64,000 nucleotides of DNA from Orobanche coerulescens. Its lineage: Eukaryota > Streptophyta > Magnoliopsida > Lamiales > Orobanchaceae. Both the position numbers and the translations under genes were made by a program. The first letter of the stretch is position 1, and the number at the start of each line of letters is the position of its first letter. The stretch covers positions 165,145,787-165,209,786 of the forward strand of contig CM065805.1 in assembly GCA_033398695.1 (NCBI GenBank). Reading direction: 5' to 3'. Below the pieces are notes generated by a model. It was not told the origin of the DNA and did not search any database. It saw nothing but the letters and a program-made list of their open reading frames with translations. Of the stretch, positions 45,860 to 57,814 are shown in pieces.

Positions 45860-48200
45860 TGTAACACCCCCAGATCTATCCGGAAATATCACACGCTATA
45901 GACCCTCTCCGTGAGAATCTACCAGGCTAAATACCGAACAAGACATCACATATCATGCCGACATGTTGATGGTCCATTAGACCGATTTGGTCTTTCATCA
46001 TTAACATACAACTCAAAGATACATAACTCTTTCAAGACTCATACCCATGCAAGGGCCAAATACTCTCACAAACAGCAAAATACGACAATGGAAAAGACCA
46101 TACAATGAACTTCAACTAACTGCACCCACAACTGGCCTCCATGTGATTAGTATCATTCGTCTTCCACCATCATTCGTAATGATCATATGTTTAGCTCCCC
46201 TAGAACCTGCATGCACCTGAACGCAATACAGACATCCACCCCCCGATTACTCGGGGGTTAGCAAAATTCCACTATTTTGCTAATGCAAGTATTCAAGTCA
46301 TACCAAATATACCACGCAAATACCGGTCATATCAAAACAACAACAACACATATTCTGGTGCCATTCTAGCCAAGTACCAAGACCCTGTATCTCAACATCG
46401 GGGATAAATATTGTGATATTCCGGACATATCACGATTAATCATCAGCAAAAACCTTTCGAAGGTAATTCTCGTGACAAGACCACCCGGCCAAGTCCCTGT
46501 GGGCCCCATCGAGCCAATCCCCAGGTGAGAATACCCCAACTCTCAAAGGTAACTCTCGTTCAAGGCCACCCGACCAAGTTCCTATGGGCCCCGTCGAGCC
46601 AATCCCCAGGTGAGAGTGGGCCCCGAGTATCCATCCTCACATCACACACAAAATCATGTTTCTGCAAATACATAGTTGTAAAAACCACAATCCTCGAAAG
46701 TCAATCACAATATATATATATAATCAAGGTACCTTGCTAGAATGGCCAGTTTATACGACACTTACTCACAACCAATAAATAACACATTCAACACTACCGC
46801 CATCAATACCTAACAACCTAACAATCCTGGACGCATCAATACTTATCGATATAGATTTAATCAATATCATAGCAACACTACACTACTCATTTACACCAAT
46901 ACTGACTATAATCACCTAGATATGACTGATGACTATACACAATATAATTTACACAACACCATGATCTAGGGCTGAGAATTTAGGATCAGGAAATCCCGAG
47001 TCCCGGTCCCGTCCCGAGTCTCGACGATAAACGGGACCCCGAGTCCCGAATTTTACAGGACCGGGACCGGGACCAGGACCTGCGATTTTGGTAATTTCGG
47101 GACTCAGGAGTCCCGAGTCCCGATCGGTACTATCCCGAAGTCCCGATTGAAATTTCTAATTTCAATCAAAAAAAATTTCCTTCTCTGATTTCGGGACATT
47201 TTGGAAATTTATCCTCGGGATCGGGACCGGAACCGGGACTTATATTTATTCCATTTCGAATCGACTCCGAAGTCACTTAACGGATCGACCGGACTGGATC
47301 GGGACCGGACCACCAAATTGGTGATTTTCGGGACCGGGACAATCGGGACTCGGGACCGGGACCTCGGGATGTCCCGATTCTCAGCCCTACCATGATCCTT
47401 AAACATTGCTACACACGTGTAAGTATACTACCTAACCGACACCGTGTCTTTCTTGACGTGTCTCTACGACAAGTACCAAATTGACACTAATCTAACACAA
47501 TAACACAACACTTATGATAATTCATATATCACACAATCGACAAGAATGAACAACCATCACAATTTCACTTAACAACTTCAATTCACACCATATAAATCGT
47601 ATAGCCAAGAACACTTGCCTAGAAATCAATTTGTGAACACTCCGACGAATGCGGCTCGGCTGAAACAGCCCCGAAAACCAACCACCTTTGCGAGAAATCA
47701 ATAACAACACAATCACTATGAGAATAATACCGCTACGAATCAACAACACTAAACGAAATCCCAATCGACACTGAGAAACTACAAGGGTTCAAGGGTTTGT
47801 TCCAAGAAAGCCAAAATCATGTTCCGGGTGAAACGAAATCGATAAACGAGTTTCTAATACATAGATTACAACCAATACAACAATAATTACATGACCAATT
47901 CGTCATAATCAGCCTAGAATTGAAATCAAGAGGAAACCCCTAAAATAGTTGAAAAAGGGTTTTCGAAGAATTACCTCAATCTGACGAAGAAAAATGGATT
48001 AGCTTATGTTAAACATGATCAAGACTTCAACAATATGATGATAATCTACTCAAGGATTGAAATCCCTATCAAATCGCCCAAAAACCGAGGGAGAGAAGTG
48101 AAATGGGGCTGAAAACGCGACTGTCCTATTTATACACCTGGACAAAATGGCTCAGAAAACGGTGCAAATAGCATCGTGTTCCAGTGCCGTATTATAACGG
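45860..48200 (-). mobile_element. LTR 'M4', truncated
   Basis: Starts TGTAACACCCCC. Minus landmarks: TATA at 48134 (GTGTATAAATAGG), donor-like TGAG/GTAATT (47973), AGGCAAGT (about 47617) and a duplicated GGGCCCCGTCGAGCC-type unit (46501 and 46588). The U3 side is lost; no palindrome array precedes the TATA and the border with P3 near 48200 is approximate. It hosts the MITE at 46967-47389. Confidence 0.7.
46967..47389. mobile_element. hAT-like MITE with GGGACC-repeat interior
   Basis: The ends are TAGGGCTGAGAAT and its inverse ATTCTCAGCCCTA. An exact 8-bp duplication CCATGATC flanks it (46959-46966 and 47390-47397). The TA..G terminus and 8-bp duplication fit the hAT superfamily. The 423-bp interior is built of GGGACCGGGACC and TCCCGAGTCCCG variants, G-run-rich on plus. 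No transposase is encoded. Confidence 0.9.
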
Positions 48201-50131
48201 CTGATTTGTAAAACCTTTTCGAAAACCTTAGGGTTCTAACCCAAATCTTGATTCGTATTTCGGCAATTTACAATACGAAAACATTTTCATAAATCTCGTG
48301 GGGCTCGGCCCAACTATAATACCCTTACTTTTTATTGACTGTTTGACCTTACCGTTCTTCCTGTTTTGTCGCTCTGTAAACTCTTTGTGATGGTGTCGGC
48401 GTTGATCTAGAGTTTCATGCCTTGTTTGGATCATGATCGTGCCGTTTAGACCTTTCGGAAGTGTTTTGGGTCAGGGAGGTAGCGCACGCTAGGCCTATGC
48501 TAACGCACGCTAATTCTGCGTGAGTAGCGCACGCTAGTTTTGAGCCTTAGCGTGTGCTAACGGATTGGGTCGGCAGAGGCAGTGAGGTTTCAGACTTTCT
48601 GGACTAGCAGGTATCGCACGCTAAGCAGCGGCTAGCGCACGTTATATGTGTTGCATAGCGCGCGCTAGTGCACAGTGTTAACGCACGCTATCACGCTACC
48701 AGTTAGCGCACGCTAAGGATGTTGAGTAGCGCGCGCTAACGTTTGCGGACAGTAGCCACTGGACTACCGGGTGACCCGTTAGCGCACGCTAATATTTAGG
48801 CGTAGCGTGCGCTAGACTGGGCGAGTATATATTGGACAGTTGACTTCCATTTCATCATTTTTCATCCTCTCACTCAATTTCCGACCAAGAGCAGTAGATG
48901 CGATTCGGGGAGTTGGGAAGCGATCTTTCTTCGGATAACAACATCTTTGGTTGGAGAACAAAGATTTCACAGCATCTAATCCTTTCCATCTTCCAAAGCA
49001 AGGTAAAAATCCTTAGAACCCTATTTTTGGGAATTTCTTAGATTCGTTCAATTTATACAGTTTGAGGCTTGATAATCTTGAGATTATGATGTATCTATCC
49101 CGTACGCATGCTTTTCCTACGATTTTACGGATTGGATTGTGCCGTTTTCGGACTTGTGAGGATTTGGACGATTTTCCAACCTCTAGTTGTTTATCTGTGT
49201 ATTTTCATGAATCGTAGACGGGTTTCGGGAGTTTCTTCATGTAATTTGAGTATGGATAATTGATTATCATATTCCTTGCGAATCGTTTAGGTGTCGTAAG
49301 CGCGTTCTTGGACCTACCGAACTCATACCCTTTTGTCCGTTAAATTTCTCGATGTCTTAAAGGCAAGTATATATTTATGATTGTACGTTCTCGACTTTGA
49401 AAGTAAGATATATTAATGGTATGATTATTTATATCCACTCTGGGGCGGGTCGACGTGTCCCCTGAGGGTTTTGTAGCCTCTTGGTGCGATTCCACGGATA
49501 TATAAATGAACCACTCTGGGATGGATCAACGAGTCCTCTGAGTGTTCCGTAGCCTCTGGTGTGGTTCCACGGTATTCATATATGTATTGATGTGATGCTA
49601 TAAGATTTAGTTATTCCAGAATACTAGTCTTGAATTGATGAATTGACGGTTACCTTTACCTTATTTTCGAGGAGTATTGTGTTTCATACTTGATATACTT
49701 GCACTAGCCATTCGACGGCTAACCCCTTTATGGAGGAAATACTTTTTATGTATTTCAGGTTCCAGGAGAGCGGACAGAAAGGTATCGGGTCGGCATGAAG
49801 ATGATGGGCAAGTGTGATACTGTGTCTTTCCTCCGGTTATGTTCTGAGTTTTTCCATTCAGTGCTGTTATACTGGAATGGTTATTGAATATTCGAGTATT
49901 GTTTTCCATTTTCCTTGATGTTCCGGCTTGTGTTTTCCGAGGTATTGATTTTGTGTTGTGATGTCTTTGGATACATTGGTTATGTTTGAGTGCCCTTTGT
50001 ATTGTTCTTCATTCCATTGTATGTAGACCTTCTCGGTCAAAATTTATAGCTCCGCGTATGTTTAGCCTTGTGGGTCCCACGGTGGGGCTTACGGCGCTGT
50101 AATATTCCCTGAATAACTTGTGTGTGTTACA
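48200..50131 (+). mobile_element. LTR 'P3', 5' LTR lacking its left end
   Basis: The left edge is lost or hidden near 48200. Landmarks: palindrome array (48480-48814), TATA (TATATATT, 48826), donor-like CAAG/GTAAA (49003), AGGCAAGTA (49361), a duplicated CCACTCTGGG unit (49436/49510), acceptor-like TTTCAG (49758) and the end GTGTGTTACA at 50131. A primer site follows. Confidence 0.8.
48480..48814 (+). repeat. Palindrome array of P3 (TAGCGCACGCTA type)
   Basis: Starts at 48480, 48501, 48525, 48548, 48612, 48633, 48656, 48679, 48704, 48727, 48780 and 48803. The TATA starts at 48826, exactly one further 23-bp step. Gaps of 53-64 bp separate groups; one holds CAGTAGCCACTGGACTA. Confidence 0.9.
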
Positions 50132-50136
50132 GAATA

Positions 50137-50148
50137 TGGTATCAGAGC
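50137..50148 (+). promoter_or_regulatory. Primer-binding site after P3
   Basis: TGGTATCAGAGC, a perfect match to the common plant tRNA-iMet primer site, five bases after the LTR end. Other elements here have TGGTATCGGAGC. Confidence 0.9.
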
Positions 50149-50692
50149 TTAGGTTTATGGATACCTAGGCTGTCGGTCGTTTGGGTCGATTGAGTCATCG
50201 TTGCCTGCAGTATCACCACTTTGCCGTCATCATAGTGCGACCGGTAATTGTAAGTCCTCTCACTCTTCTTGTATTTTTCTTAATCGTTTCGTTTTTAGCT
50301 TGGTATTCTTGGGAATCGGCCACTTCGAGAATGTGAAATTTGGATTATACTTACGCACGTGTGTGCCCTTCAGAATGTTGGCTGAAAGGAGGCAGAGTCG
50401 TGGTCGTGGTCACGGACGTGAACTCTTCCTTGAGATTTTGTTAAATTGCTAATTGCGATATTGGTGTGTATCGGTATTATGTTGAGACTTTGCTTGGGAG
50501 TCGCATGCTAGTATCACGGGAGATCATCGGCTTCACGTAACTGTAAGTATACTATTTTGGTTATTCGCATGTGACGGTGTTTGATTGCTTTCGTGATGAG
50601 TTTGGAAATTTTGGATTGACCTGTTTGTTTGTGACAAGATTGCAAGTTTCGTGGACGAAACTTATTTTAGGGCAATATCCCGATTTCTACTA
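50149..50692 (+). pseudogene. gag: Short internal remnant with gag start, between P3 and P4
   Basis: A gag-like start M-L-A-E-R-R-Q-S-R-G-R-G-H-G-R-E begins at 50375 and stops at 50452. The right end (50645-50675) retains a polypurine-like tract (GTTTCGTGGACGAAACTTATTTTAGGG) in degraded form, directly before LTR P4. Everything else of gag-pol has been deleted. Confidence 0.65.
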
Positions 50693-51000
50693 TGTAATAT
50701 TTGGATTTTCAGTATAAAATTTTCGCATTATTTTATCTGAGATATACTGGATAGCTTAGTGTCTATACAGTATGGATAAAATAATTTGAAGACTGAGACA
50801 GTTGTGCTGGTATAATTGTCATAGTTGGTCGACAATTACATTGAAGATATCGTGTATCAAGTTATCGTAATTTTGATATTGGGTATATCATATGAGAATA
50901 TTATCAGGTTGTATATATGTATTCAATATGTCGTGTATATACATCTAGTATATCAAGACGACGGACAAGAATAGCGGGAAATGGCTAAGTACAGCTACGT

Positions 51001-51530
51001 TAGCGCACGCTACAAGGTACGCCTAGCGCGCGCTAAGATATATACTTAGCGTACGCTATGATACATACTTAGCGCACGCTAAGAGGTTTGAGTTACGTAC
51101 GCTAAGGAGGACCCCTAATGTACGTAAGGTATTCTGGATAAGGTCCGGAAGGTGGCCGACAGGTAGGCCCAGACTGTCTATTATCGGCGATTAGAGCACG
51201 CTAATGCATGTTGGTAGCGCACGCTAATGCATGTTGATAGTGCACGCTAATTTTAGATCGTCAATAGGGAATCTTGGCTTTATTGGTTGCTTTCGGCGTT
51301 GAGGACCCGAGCATCTTCTGGGTAGGTACGGATTGTCGGGTCAACGACGATTAGCGTGCGCTAAAGTCGAGGAATAGCGCACGCTACTGAGCATTTCACT
51401 GTAGCAAGTCAACACCGGTTTGCGTACGCTAATACCTGGGCATTACGTGTGTTAGATGATGTGCGAAGGAATACAGTAGCCCCTGGACTGCCCGATAACG
51501 CACGCTATCGAGGAAGGATAGCGCACGCTA
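51001..51530 (+). repeat. Palindrome array of P4, the most regular in the window
   Basis: Starts at 51001, 51024, 51047, 51070, 51093, 51116 (five exact 23-bp steps), then 51192, 51215, 51238 (exact), 51352/51375, 51420/51443 and 51496/51519 (each 23). TATAAAA starts at 51542, 23 bp after the last copy. Copies are TAGCGCACGCTA, TAGCGCGCGCTA, TAGCGTACGCTA and close variants; the 11-bp spacers are unrelated. Confidence 0.95.
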
Positions 51531-52899
51531 GTAATGTGTTTTATAAAAGGGACAGATGGGTGCTGAGAGACATTTTGTCCATTCTCCTTCCTTCAGTTAA
51601 TAGAGAGAGCTTTGGGAGGTATTTGAGGTTCCCAAACACTCTGAGATGATGGTCTTTAACAAGATTAAGATGGAGAACATGGATTAAAGCCTTGTTCTTG
51701 AAGTTATTCATGATTCTTGGAATGGAGTTCAATGGTTCTTCTTCTTGATTTGTCTATTCAAGGTAACTCTCGTATCCCTTTGATAGTGGTTCGTTTTAAA
51801 GGATGATTCTTGGTATTCCACGTGAAGTTTGTTGAAGAAGATAATGACATGATGACTTATATGTTAGGTTATGTTATATTGTCATGAACATGGTCAGGGA
51901 ATCATGTTGTCCTTGGCAATATTGTTGCGATTCTTGATATTATGATGATATATACCTTAGATTGTGAGTTATATGTAGGCTTAGATGTTGGAACATCGAA
52001 TTATGTCGTTTGGTCGATTATGGACGTGATTGCGGATTAATCCACATGCTTGAGGGACTCCTGAATTATACGAGATGATGAATATTTGTAAGAAGTGTTG
52101 GTGCTTTGAATATGAATATGGAATATTCATATAGTGCTAAATTATGTATTTTGAAATGATATTCATATAGGAATACGAATATAATTACGAGTTTGCTGAG
52201 GCTATTATTCATCCCTGAATTTGGAAGCCCGTACGTATGGAACAAAGGTTTAAGTCGAATGATTGGATTGTTTGATAACCTTTTAATATGATTATCTATT
52301 ATATTGAACTAATTGGATGGTTTGAACTGATGATCATAGGTAAATTTTAACAATGGATTTACGAGAAGGAACCTTGTTAATTCACATTTAAGAATCGAGT
52401 TTGAAATCGATGACATTTAGACCCTTATTACTGGTTCGAATTGGTTACTGATATGATCATCGGATTTCGGCTCGTATTGTGGACGTGGATTCGTGAGGGT
52501 CTGAGTTGGATGGTTCAGACGGTGTTTAATCGAGAAATTGTGGAACCGATGAGTTTTTGGCCTGGTTGTATTGATATTGATCGTCATCGAACTTGTTGAT
52601 TATTAATCCTTCTTTTCACAATGAGTTGTGATGTTTGATCGTGGATTATGACTGTTGTGTTGCATTTGAGATTGAAGAGTTCATAGATTACTTTGGTCGG
52701 GACTGAGGAACTCGTAAACGAAAGCTACTGAATTGGTAACAATTCGTGGCATTGATATCGAGGCAAGTTTTATACTTGTACTAGTTAACGAGATTGATGT
52801 TATCATGTATGTGTTTGAATGTGTGTATCATTTCTAGACTTGGTCTCTTTATGATTTTTTTGATATCAGGGGATTGTTTGATACGATATCCTTCGGCAA

Positions 52900-53345
52900 G
52901 TTATGCCAAATGTTATTGTTGTTCGTAAATGGCCGGCTCAGGGCATTACGGTACTTGTTGGTTATATTTTTGTCGATAGCTGGTTCGCGGTATCGACGTA
53001 TCGATTGTTATTGTTGATTGATGTTCCATTGGGATATTGTTGTGAATCATTGTTATTGATATCAGTGTTTTTCTGCTGCTGTTGTATCGGCCGATTGAAG
53101 GCATTGGCGTATTCGATTATCATCTTCGTTATCGGTAACCGATTAAAGGTGCCGAGACATCCATTGTATTGTTATTATCAATTGGCCGTTCTAAAGATAA
53201 TCGGCGTATTGATTTGGGACTGTCGAAAACATCTCCCATCCGTTATATCGGTATCGATTGGACATTCTAAGGCAATCGAGGTATTGAATTGGGATCGCCG
53301 AGGACGGTGCCCATCCGTGAGTTATTATGGTCGTGTTGGCCGACT
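52900..53345 (+). repeat. Degenerate tandem repeat in P4
   Basis: The phrases GGCCGATTGAAGGCA, GGCCGTTCTAAAGATAATCGG and GGACATTCTAAGGCAATCG recur with adjoining TATCGGTATCGATTG-type sequence at roughly 58-bp steps. In opposite orientation it resembles the 56-bp repeat at 55150-55395. A 166-codon frame across it is repeat-derived and has no known domain. Confidence 0.6.
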
Positions 53346-54680
53346 CAAGGCAGCACACTATCATTCTTGTGAACTCGGTAATTTTGTGATCGTTGAGGGT
53401 TGAGGATTTCCAGATTGTTGTTCGTGTTAATCGGTCCTTAAGGATTGTGGTCCCATGATGGTTGTGTTGGATATTGTTGGTCGTGTCGATCTTTCATTAT
53501 TCATGTATCATCGTTCACTTTGGTGAGTCGTATGATCCGTATTGGAGATGTTATCCTTTGAGTTTCGTTGTCATGTTGCATCGTGACATATCTGGAATCA
53601 TATCTGCGTGCCGATTAGTTATGTGTAGGATTTTAGCCAGGCACACGATGGTCATGCGTGGATGTTTCCGCATTGGACCGTGCACACGGGACGTAGTTCG
53701 TGAGGCTAATTAGGTACATTGTCCCATGTATGTTCTGGATTCCATATACGGGGTGGACATGTGCAGGGACACATTTTCGAATCGGGCATACTGTGATTTC
53801 CCTCTTGAGCCTTATTATTGTGGTCGTTCATAGTCCATGTTGTATTGGATATGTTTGACTGTTTACGACTGGTTGGTCATACGCCCGATGTAACACCCCC
53901 AAATCCCATTGGGTTATTACAGTGTCGTGGACCCCACACCCGGAGATCCACCCGGCGAACATGACTAAAATACATTAAAATTAAACAAGGGAAAATCATA
54001 GTCCCTACCATGATATCCGACACAATATTCCGATAAGGAATTTCAACGACAACGATGGGCCTACATGGCCAAAAATAAAATACAACAACATCCACGAGCA
54101 TCTGCTCGGGTAATACATAATGACAATGACTGACAGACTGAAGAACACTCCAACTGACTGACCAACATGAACAACTCGGACTAGTATCGCTCGAATGCCT
54201 CGTCGCCATCATCATGCCCCTGTGTCTCAACTCTCTCCTCGCAAGCACCTAAAACATGAAAACATGTTCCGCCCCCACGGGGTCAGTCATCCAGATAATG
54301 AATATCAAATACATGTATAACATGATATGCATCCAAAGGTAAAATGAAACGGTACAATGATGATAATAATACGAGATGCTCACAAACCAATGTAAGAACC
54401 GAGCATTCGTGAAACACTATGCCCACGGCATACTATTAGTACCTATTCGACAGGTTAGAACGTAAATGCCCAACGACGAATCATAATTATAGAGTACCAC
54501 AATGCATTACACGACATGAACCAAACCAGAATTTAATTAATTATGAATCACAATGCCCGAAGGCTCCAATGAAATTACCAAGACAATCACAAAGACCTGA
54601 AAGTCTCTCACCCGAAGCTGTCAATGAACATAAACACTGAAACCGGAATAGCCCGAAGCTGTAGTTAATGAGGGCTAATA

Positions 54681-55012
54681 AGATCATAACCACGACCGTG
54701 ACCTACTAAGATGTAGGTGTTGGGAAGCCAACCGCGAAGGTTCAAGCCCCAAGCTTACCCATAAGATCATAAACACGACCGTGACCTACTGAGTTGTAGG
54801 TGTTGGGAAGCCAACCGCGAAGGTTCAAGCCCCAAACTTACCCATAAGATCATAAACACGACCGTGACCAACTGAGTTGTAGGTGGTGGGAAGCCAACCG
54901 CGAAGGTTCAAGCCCCAAGCTTACCCATAAGATCATAAACACGACCATGACCTACTGAGTTGTAGGTGTTGGGAAGCCAACCGCGAAGGTTCAAGCCCCA
55001 AACTTACCCATA
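54681..55012 (-). repeat. 83-bp tandem repeat, four copies
   Basis: AGATCATAA starts at 54681, 54764, 54847 and 54930, exactly 83 bp apart. Copies differ at only a few bases (for example AAGCTTACC/AAACTTACC), so the expansion is recent. The unit contains GGGAAGCCAACCGCGAAGG. Confidence 0.95.
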
Positions 55013-55149
55013 AGCACTAGCCGAGGCTAGCCTCCAAAATATAATTAATCACAAACGACAACGATTCGTAGATTACCGAATTCACGAGAATGATAGTGTG
55101 CTACCTTGAATCGGCCAACACGATAATGATGACTCACGGATGGGCATCG

Positions 55150-55395
55150 TACTCGACAATCCCAATTCAATACCTCGATCACCTTAGAATGGCCAACCGA
55201 TAACAATGATGCAGCGGATGATTCAATATCTCGATTGCCTTATAACAGTCAATCGATAACAATGATACAATGAATGATTGAACTGCTCAATTGCCTTAGA
55301 ACGGTCAATCGATAACAATGATACAATGAATGATTGAAATCCTCGATTGCCTTAGAATGGCTAATCGATAACAATGATACAATGAATGCCTCGGC
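55150..55395 (-). repeat. 56-bp tandem repeat, four or more copies
   Basis: TAACAATGAT starts at 55201, 55257, 55313 and 55369, an exact 56-bp period; the unit includes TTGCCTTAGAAYGGYYAATCGA. It is related in opposite orientation to the repeat in P4, indicating a shared LTR module. Confidence 0.9.
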
Positions 55396-57780
55396 TGTAA
55401 CACCCCAAACTAGGCAGATATTACAGTGCCGTGGACCCCCGACTGGGACCCACCAGGCGAATGAAAACTGATGAATTAAATAATATAATTGTAGTACCGA
55501 ACCACATTATATTACCAAATACTCCGATGAGGAGCTTAAGTACAATACACCAGGACAATACAGAATACTAGTATATTTTATATGAAGATAAAATACACCA
55601 CCCTGAATAAATAAACATCTCAAACGGAATTTGCAGCGGAAATACAAATAATGGAAATGACTGAAATGACTGAAATGACTGAAATAACCGGAATGACTGG
55701 GGCCCCCTACTAGTATCACTGGGACTCATCGCCGTCAACATGCTCTTACCGTGCCTTTGACTTGCCGTGACTTGAAAACAAAATCCCCGAACGGGGTCAG
55801 TTACACAGAACAACAATCCTCAAGGGTTGAAAATACACAATCATGATAAATCTGAAGTTATGAAATATCCTTAGTTATGAATTACGCTGAAGAGGAGTAT
55901 CATAGTACGCCCGTAGTGTTCTGTGCAAGTGTACAAGACAGATGACCGGACACACCGGTCCTTGTACCTAATTAGTCTCACGGAGCTAATCTTTACCGTG
56001 TGCACAGTCCAATGTATCACTCCCAATACATGGCCATCGCGTGCCCGACTAAAAATTCCATACATCCGCACCCGGCCACGCAATATGAACCCAGACGGTC
56101 ATATGAACGAGAATGACCACAATGAATATCAATGGATAATAATTCGACAAGGTCAAGAATGACTCACCGAGATGAAAATAATAGTGAAGTGATTGATAGC
56201 TCAATGAAATGATTGGAACCGTCGTTCCTCGTGAATGAAATGATTATTCGACAATTACAAGTCTCAATACGGTTAATTAAATGATGAATGAGTTATGATT
56301 ATGAATTAACAACAACAAAAGGAATGAATATCCTTTTAACCGAGTAAGAATTAACTTACACAACATCGGTGACAATTATCCTTCCACGAACAACGTCCTA
56401 ATTGAGATATCGGTCGCTCGAACAACCTTAAATAACACAATCACCAACAATACGTTCAACATACGAATCAAACAAGAATATAACGAACTCAAAACGTCGA
56501 TACGACTAAACTAAGTTCATTGGGGCATTATATCGAACACTTTGTGGCCAACTTCGATTGATTACAACCAAACCTCAATAATACCAACATCAAATCCCCA
56601 AGAAGTGTTTCAAACCAACAAAACATCTTCAATACGATCAATAATCCAATATGAATATTCAAATTCGTGATTACAACAACGATTAATCGAAAACCCCCAA
56701 ATCCAACTCAATATTCAAAGTGTTCTTGAATAATCCTTCAATAATCCAATGAATAATCAAACATATCCATAATCATGCGTATATCACTTCATACAACATG
56801 ATCTTAACATCCAAAACATCATATCTCAACACAAAATTGAAATCCAAGAGGTTGGATGAATATTACCTTTGAAGATCCAAGCACTTTGATCCGAAGAACA
56901 CGCGTTAGATCGACTATCCGGGCTTCACGATCGAAAGGAAATGAAGAAAATCAAACCCTCAAGTGATGGATGATGAAAAGTTTCTCCCCTCAAGCCTTCT
57001 CTCTCGGACCAAGGTGAAGAAGTGAAGAAAAAATGAGTTGAATTGCACAAAAATCGCAATTATAGTGCTGACTGCACTGTGTGCGGCGGCCGGCCGAAGT
57101 GTGCCGCGGCACAGGGTCAAATCTGCCCCCAGTGATCGGCAGCGTGCCGCGGCCCGAACGAGTGTGCCACGGCAGAGACTCGGCAGTGTGCCGCGGCTCA
57201 CGGTACAGAGGGGTTGGTCGATAAGTTGCAACACGAGTGTGCCGCGGCAGTGACTTGGCAAAGGCTGCCGCCCCGCCAAAGATGTGTCGCGGCCCACTGA
57301 CAGCCGCCGCCAAAAACTGGAAAATGTGTGTGCCGCGGCGCACACTCCTTGTGCCGCGGCCCACACCCCCCTTGGGTCCTAAAATGATGAAAAATGATCC
57401 GGGAAGGGAATAAAAGCAATAGGAATGAATATTTGGGAAACAATAACACGAAATGGAAGTGCAGAAACCCCAAAACGGTGGTTCCAAGCAATGATTACAA
57501 GGGTTCGTCCAACAAAAACACGATTTGAACAATGAAGAGATTTGAAATGACATGAATTCCAATGTCATCGACTAATGAATCAATTACAACCATCAAGATA
57601 ATACTCTTGTCTTGATTCCCGAATAAGGTAGATACACTGAACAATATCGATACATAACTCGAAGTTATTCCGAACGGTGAACACGGATGAATGATTATTA
57701 TCAAGTGAAAAAATTACATAGTGACAATTACCGAATGAAATTACTGAATGATAATGACTGAATTACAACCGGGTATTACA
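55396..57780 (-). mobile_element. 3' LTR of Tekay element B
   Basis: On plus from TGTAACACCCC to CCGGGTATTACA, 2385 bp. It matches 62917-63598. On minus: array 57362-57101, TATA-like TATAAT at 57064, donor-like AAAG/GTAAT (56865) and acceptor position with TTTTCAA/GTCACGG (55770), where the AG of the consensus has become AA. A polypurine tract follows at 57787-57799. Confidence 0.9.
57101..57362 (-). repeat. Palindrome array of element B (GTGCCGCGGCAC type)
   Basis: GTGCCGCGGCAC variants start at 57101, 57144, 57164, 57188, 57239, 57284, 57330 and 57351. Steps are 20-24 bp or about twice that (43-51). The CCGCGG core is unlike the other arrays, yet the register is similar. Confidence 0.8.
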
Positions 57781-57814
57781 TACACCCCCCCTTAAAAGAG
57801 TTTCATCCCCGAAA

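Larger units (their letters stand above)
50693..53888 (+). mobile_element. LTR 'P4'
   Basis: Starts TGTAATATTTGG and closely resembles P5 (63599) and P2 in its first 250 bp rather than P3, so P3 and P4 may derive from different elements. Contains array 51001-51530, TATA 51542, donor-like CAAG/GTAAC (51763) and CGAGGCAAGT (52759). It is cut at 53889 by LTR M5, so its right end is missing. Confidence 0.8.
53889..55395 (-). mobile_element. LTR 'M5', left part
   Basis: Starts TGTAACACCCCC and shares the minus acceptor-like signal (plus CACCTAAAACATG, about 54247). It contains two tandem repeat blocks (83 bp and 56 bp) and is cut at 55396 by the 3' LTR of element B. The remainder lies beyond the window. 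Confidence 0.75.

Noticed and set aside
51001..51530. CRISPR-like array (short repeats at regular spacing)
   Set aside because: Repeats are only 12 bp, palindromic and variable; spacers are 11 bp. The context is a plant LTR promoter with TATA, primer site and integrase neighbours. No cas gene is present.
52903..53403. 166-codon hydrophobic open frame resembling a membrane protein
   Set aside because: The frame follows a roughly 58-bp degenerate tandem repeat inside LTR P4, and its hydrophobicity comes from TTATTG/TATCG-rich DNA.
56959..57568. Two minus frames of 135 and 192 codons with Cys/His/Arg-rich repeats
   Set aside because: Both are created by the GTGCCGCGGCAC palindrome array in the element B LTR and the leader next to it; repeated residues mirror the DNA repeat.
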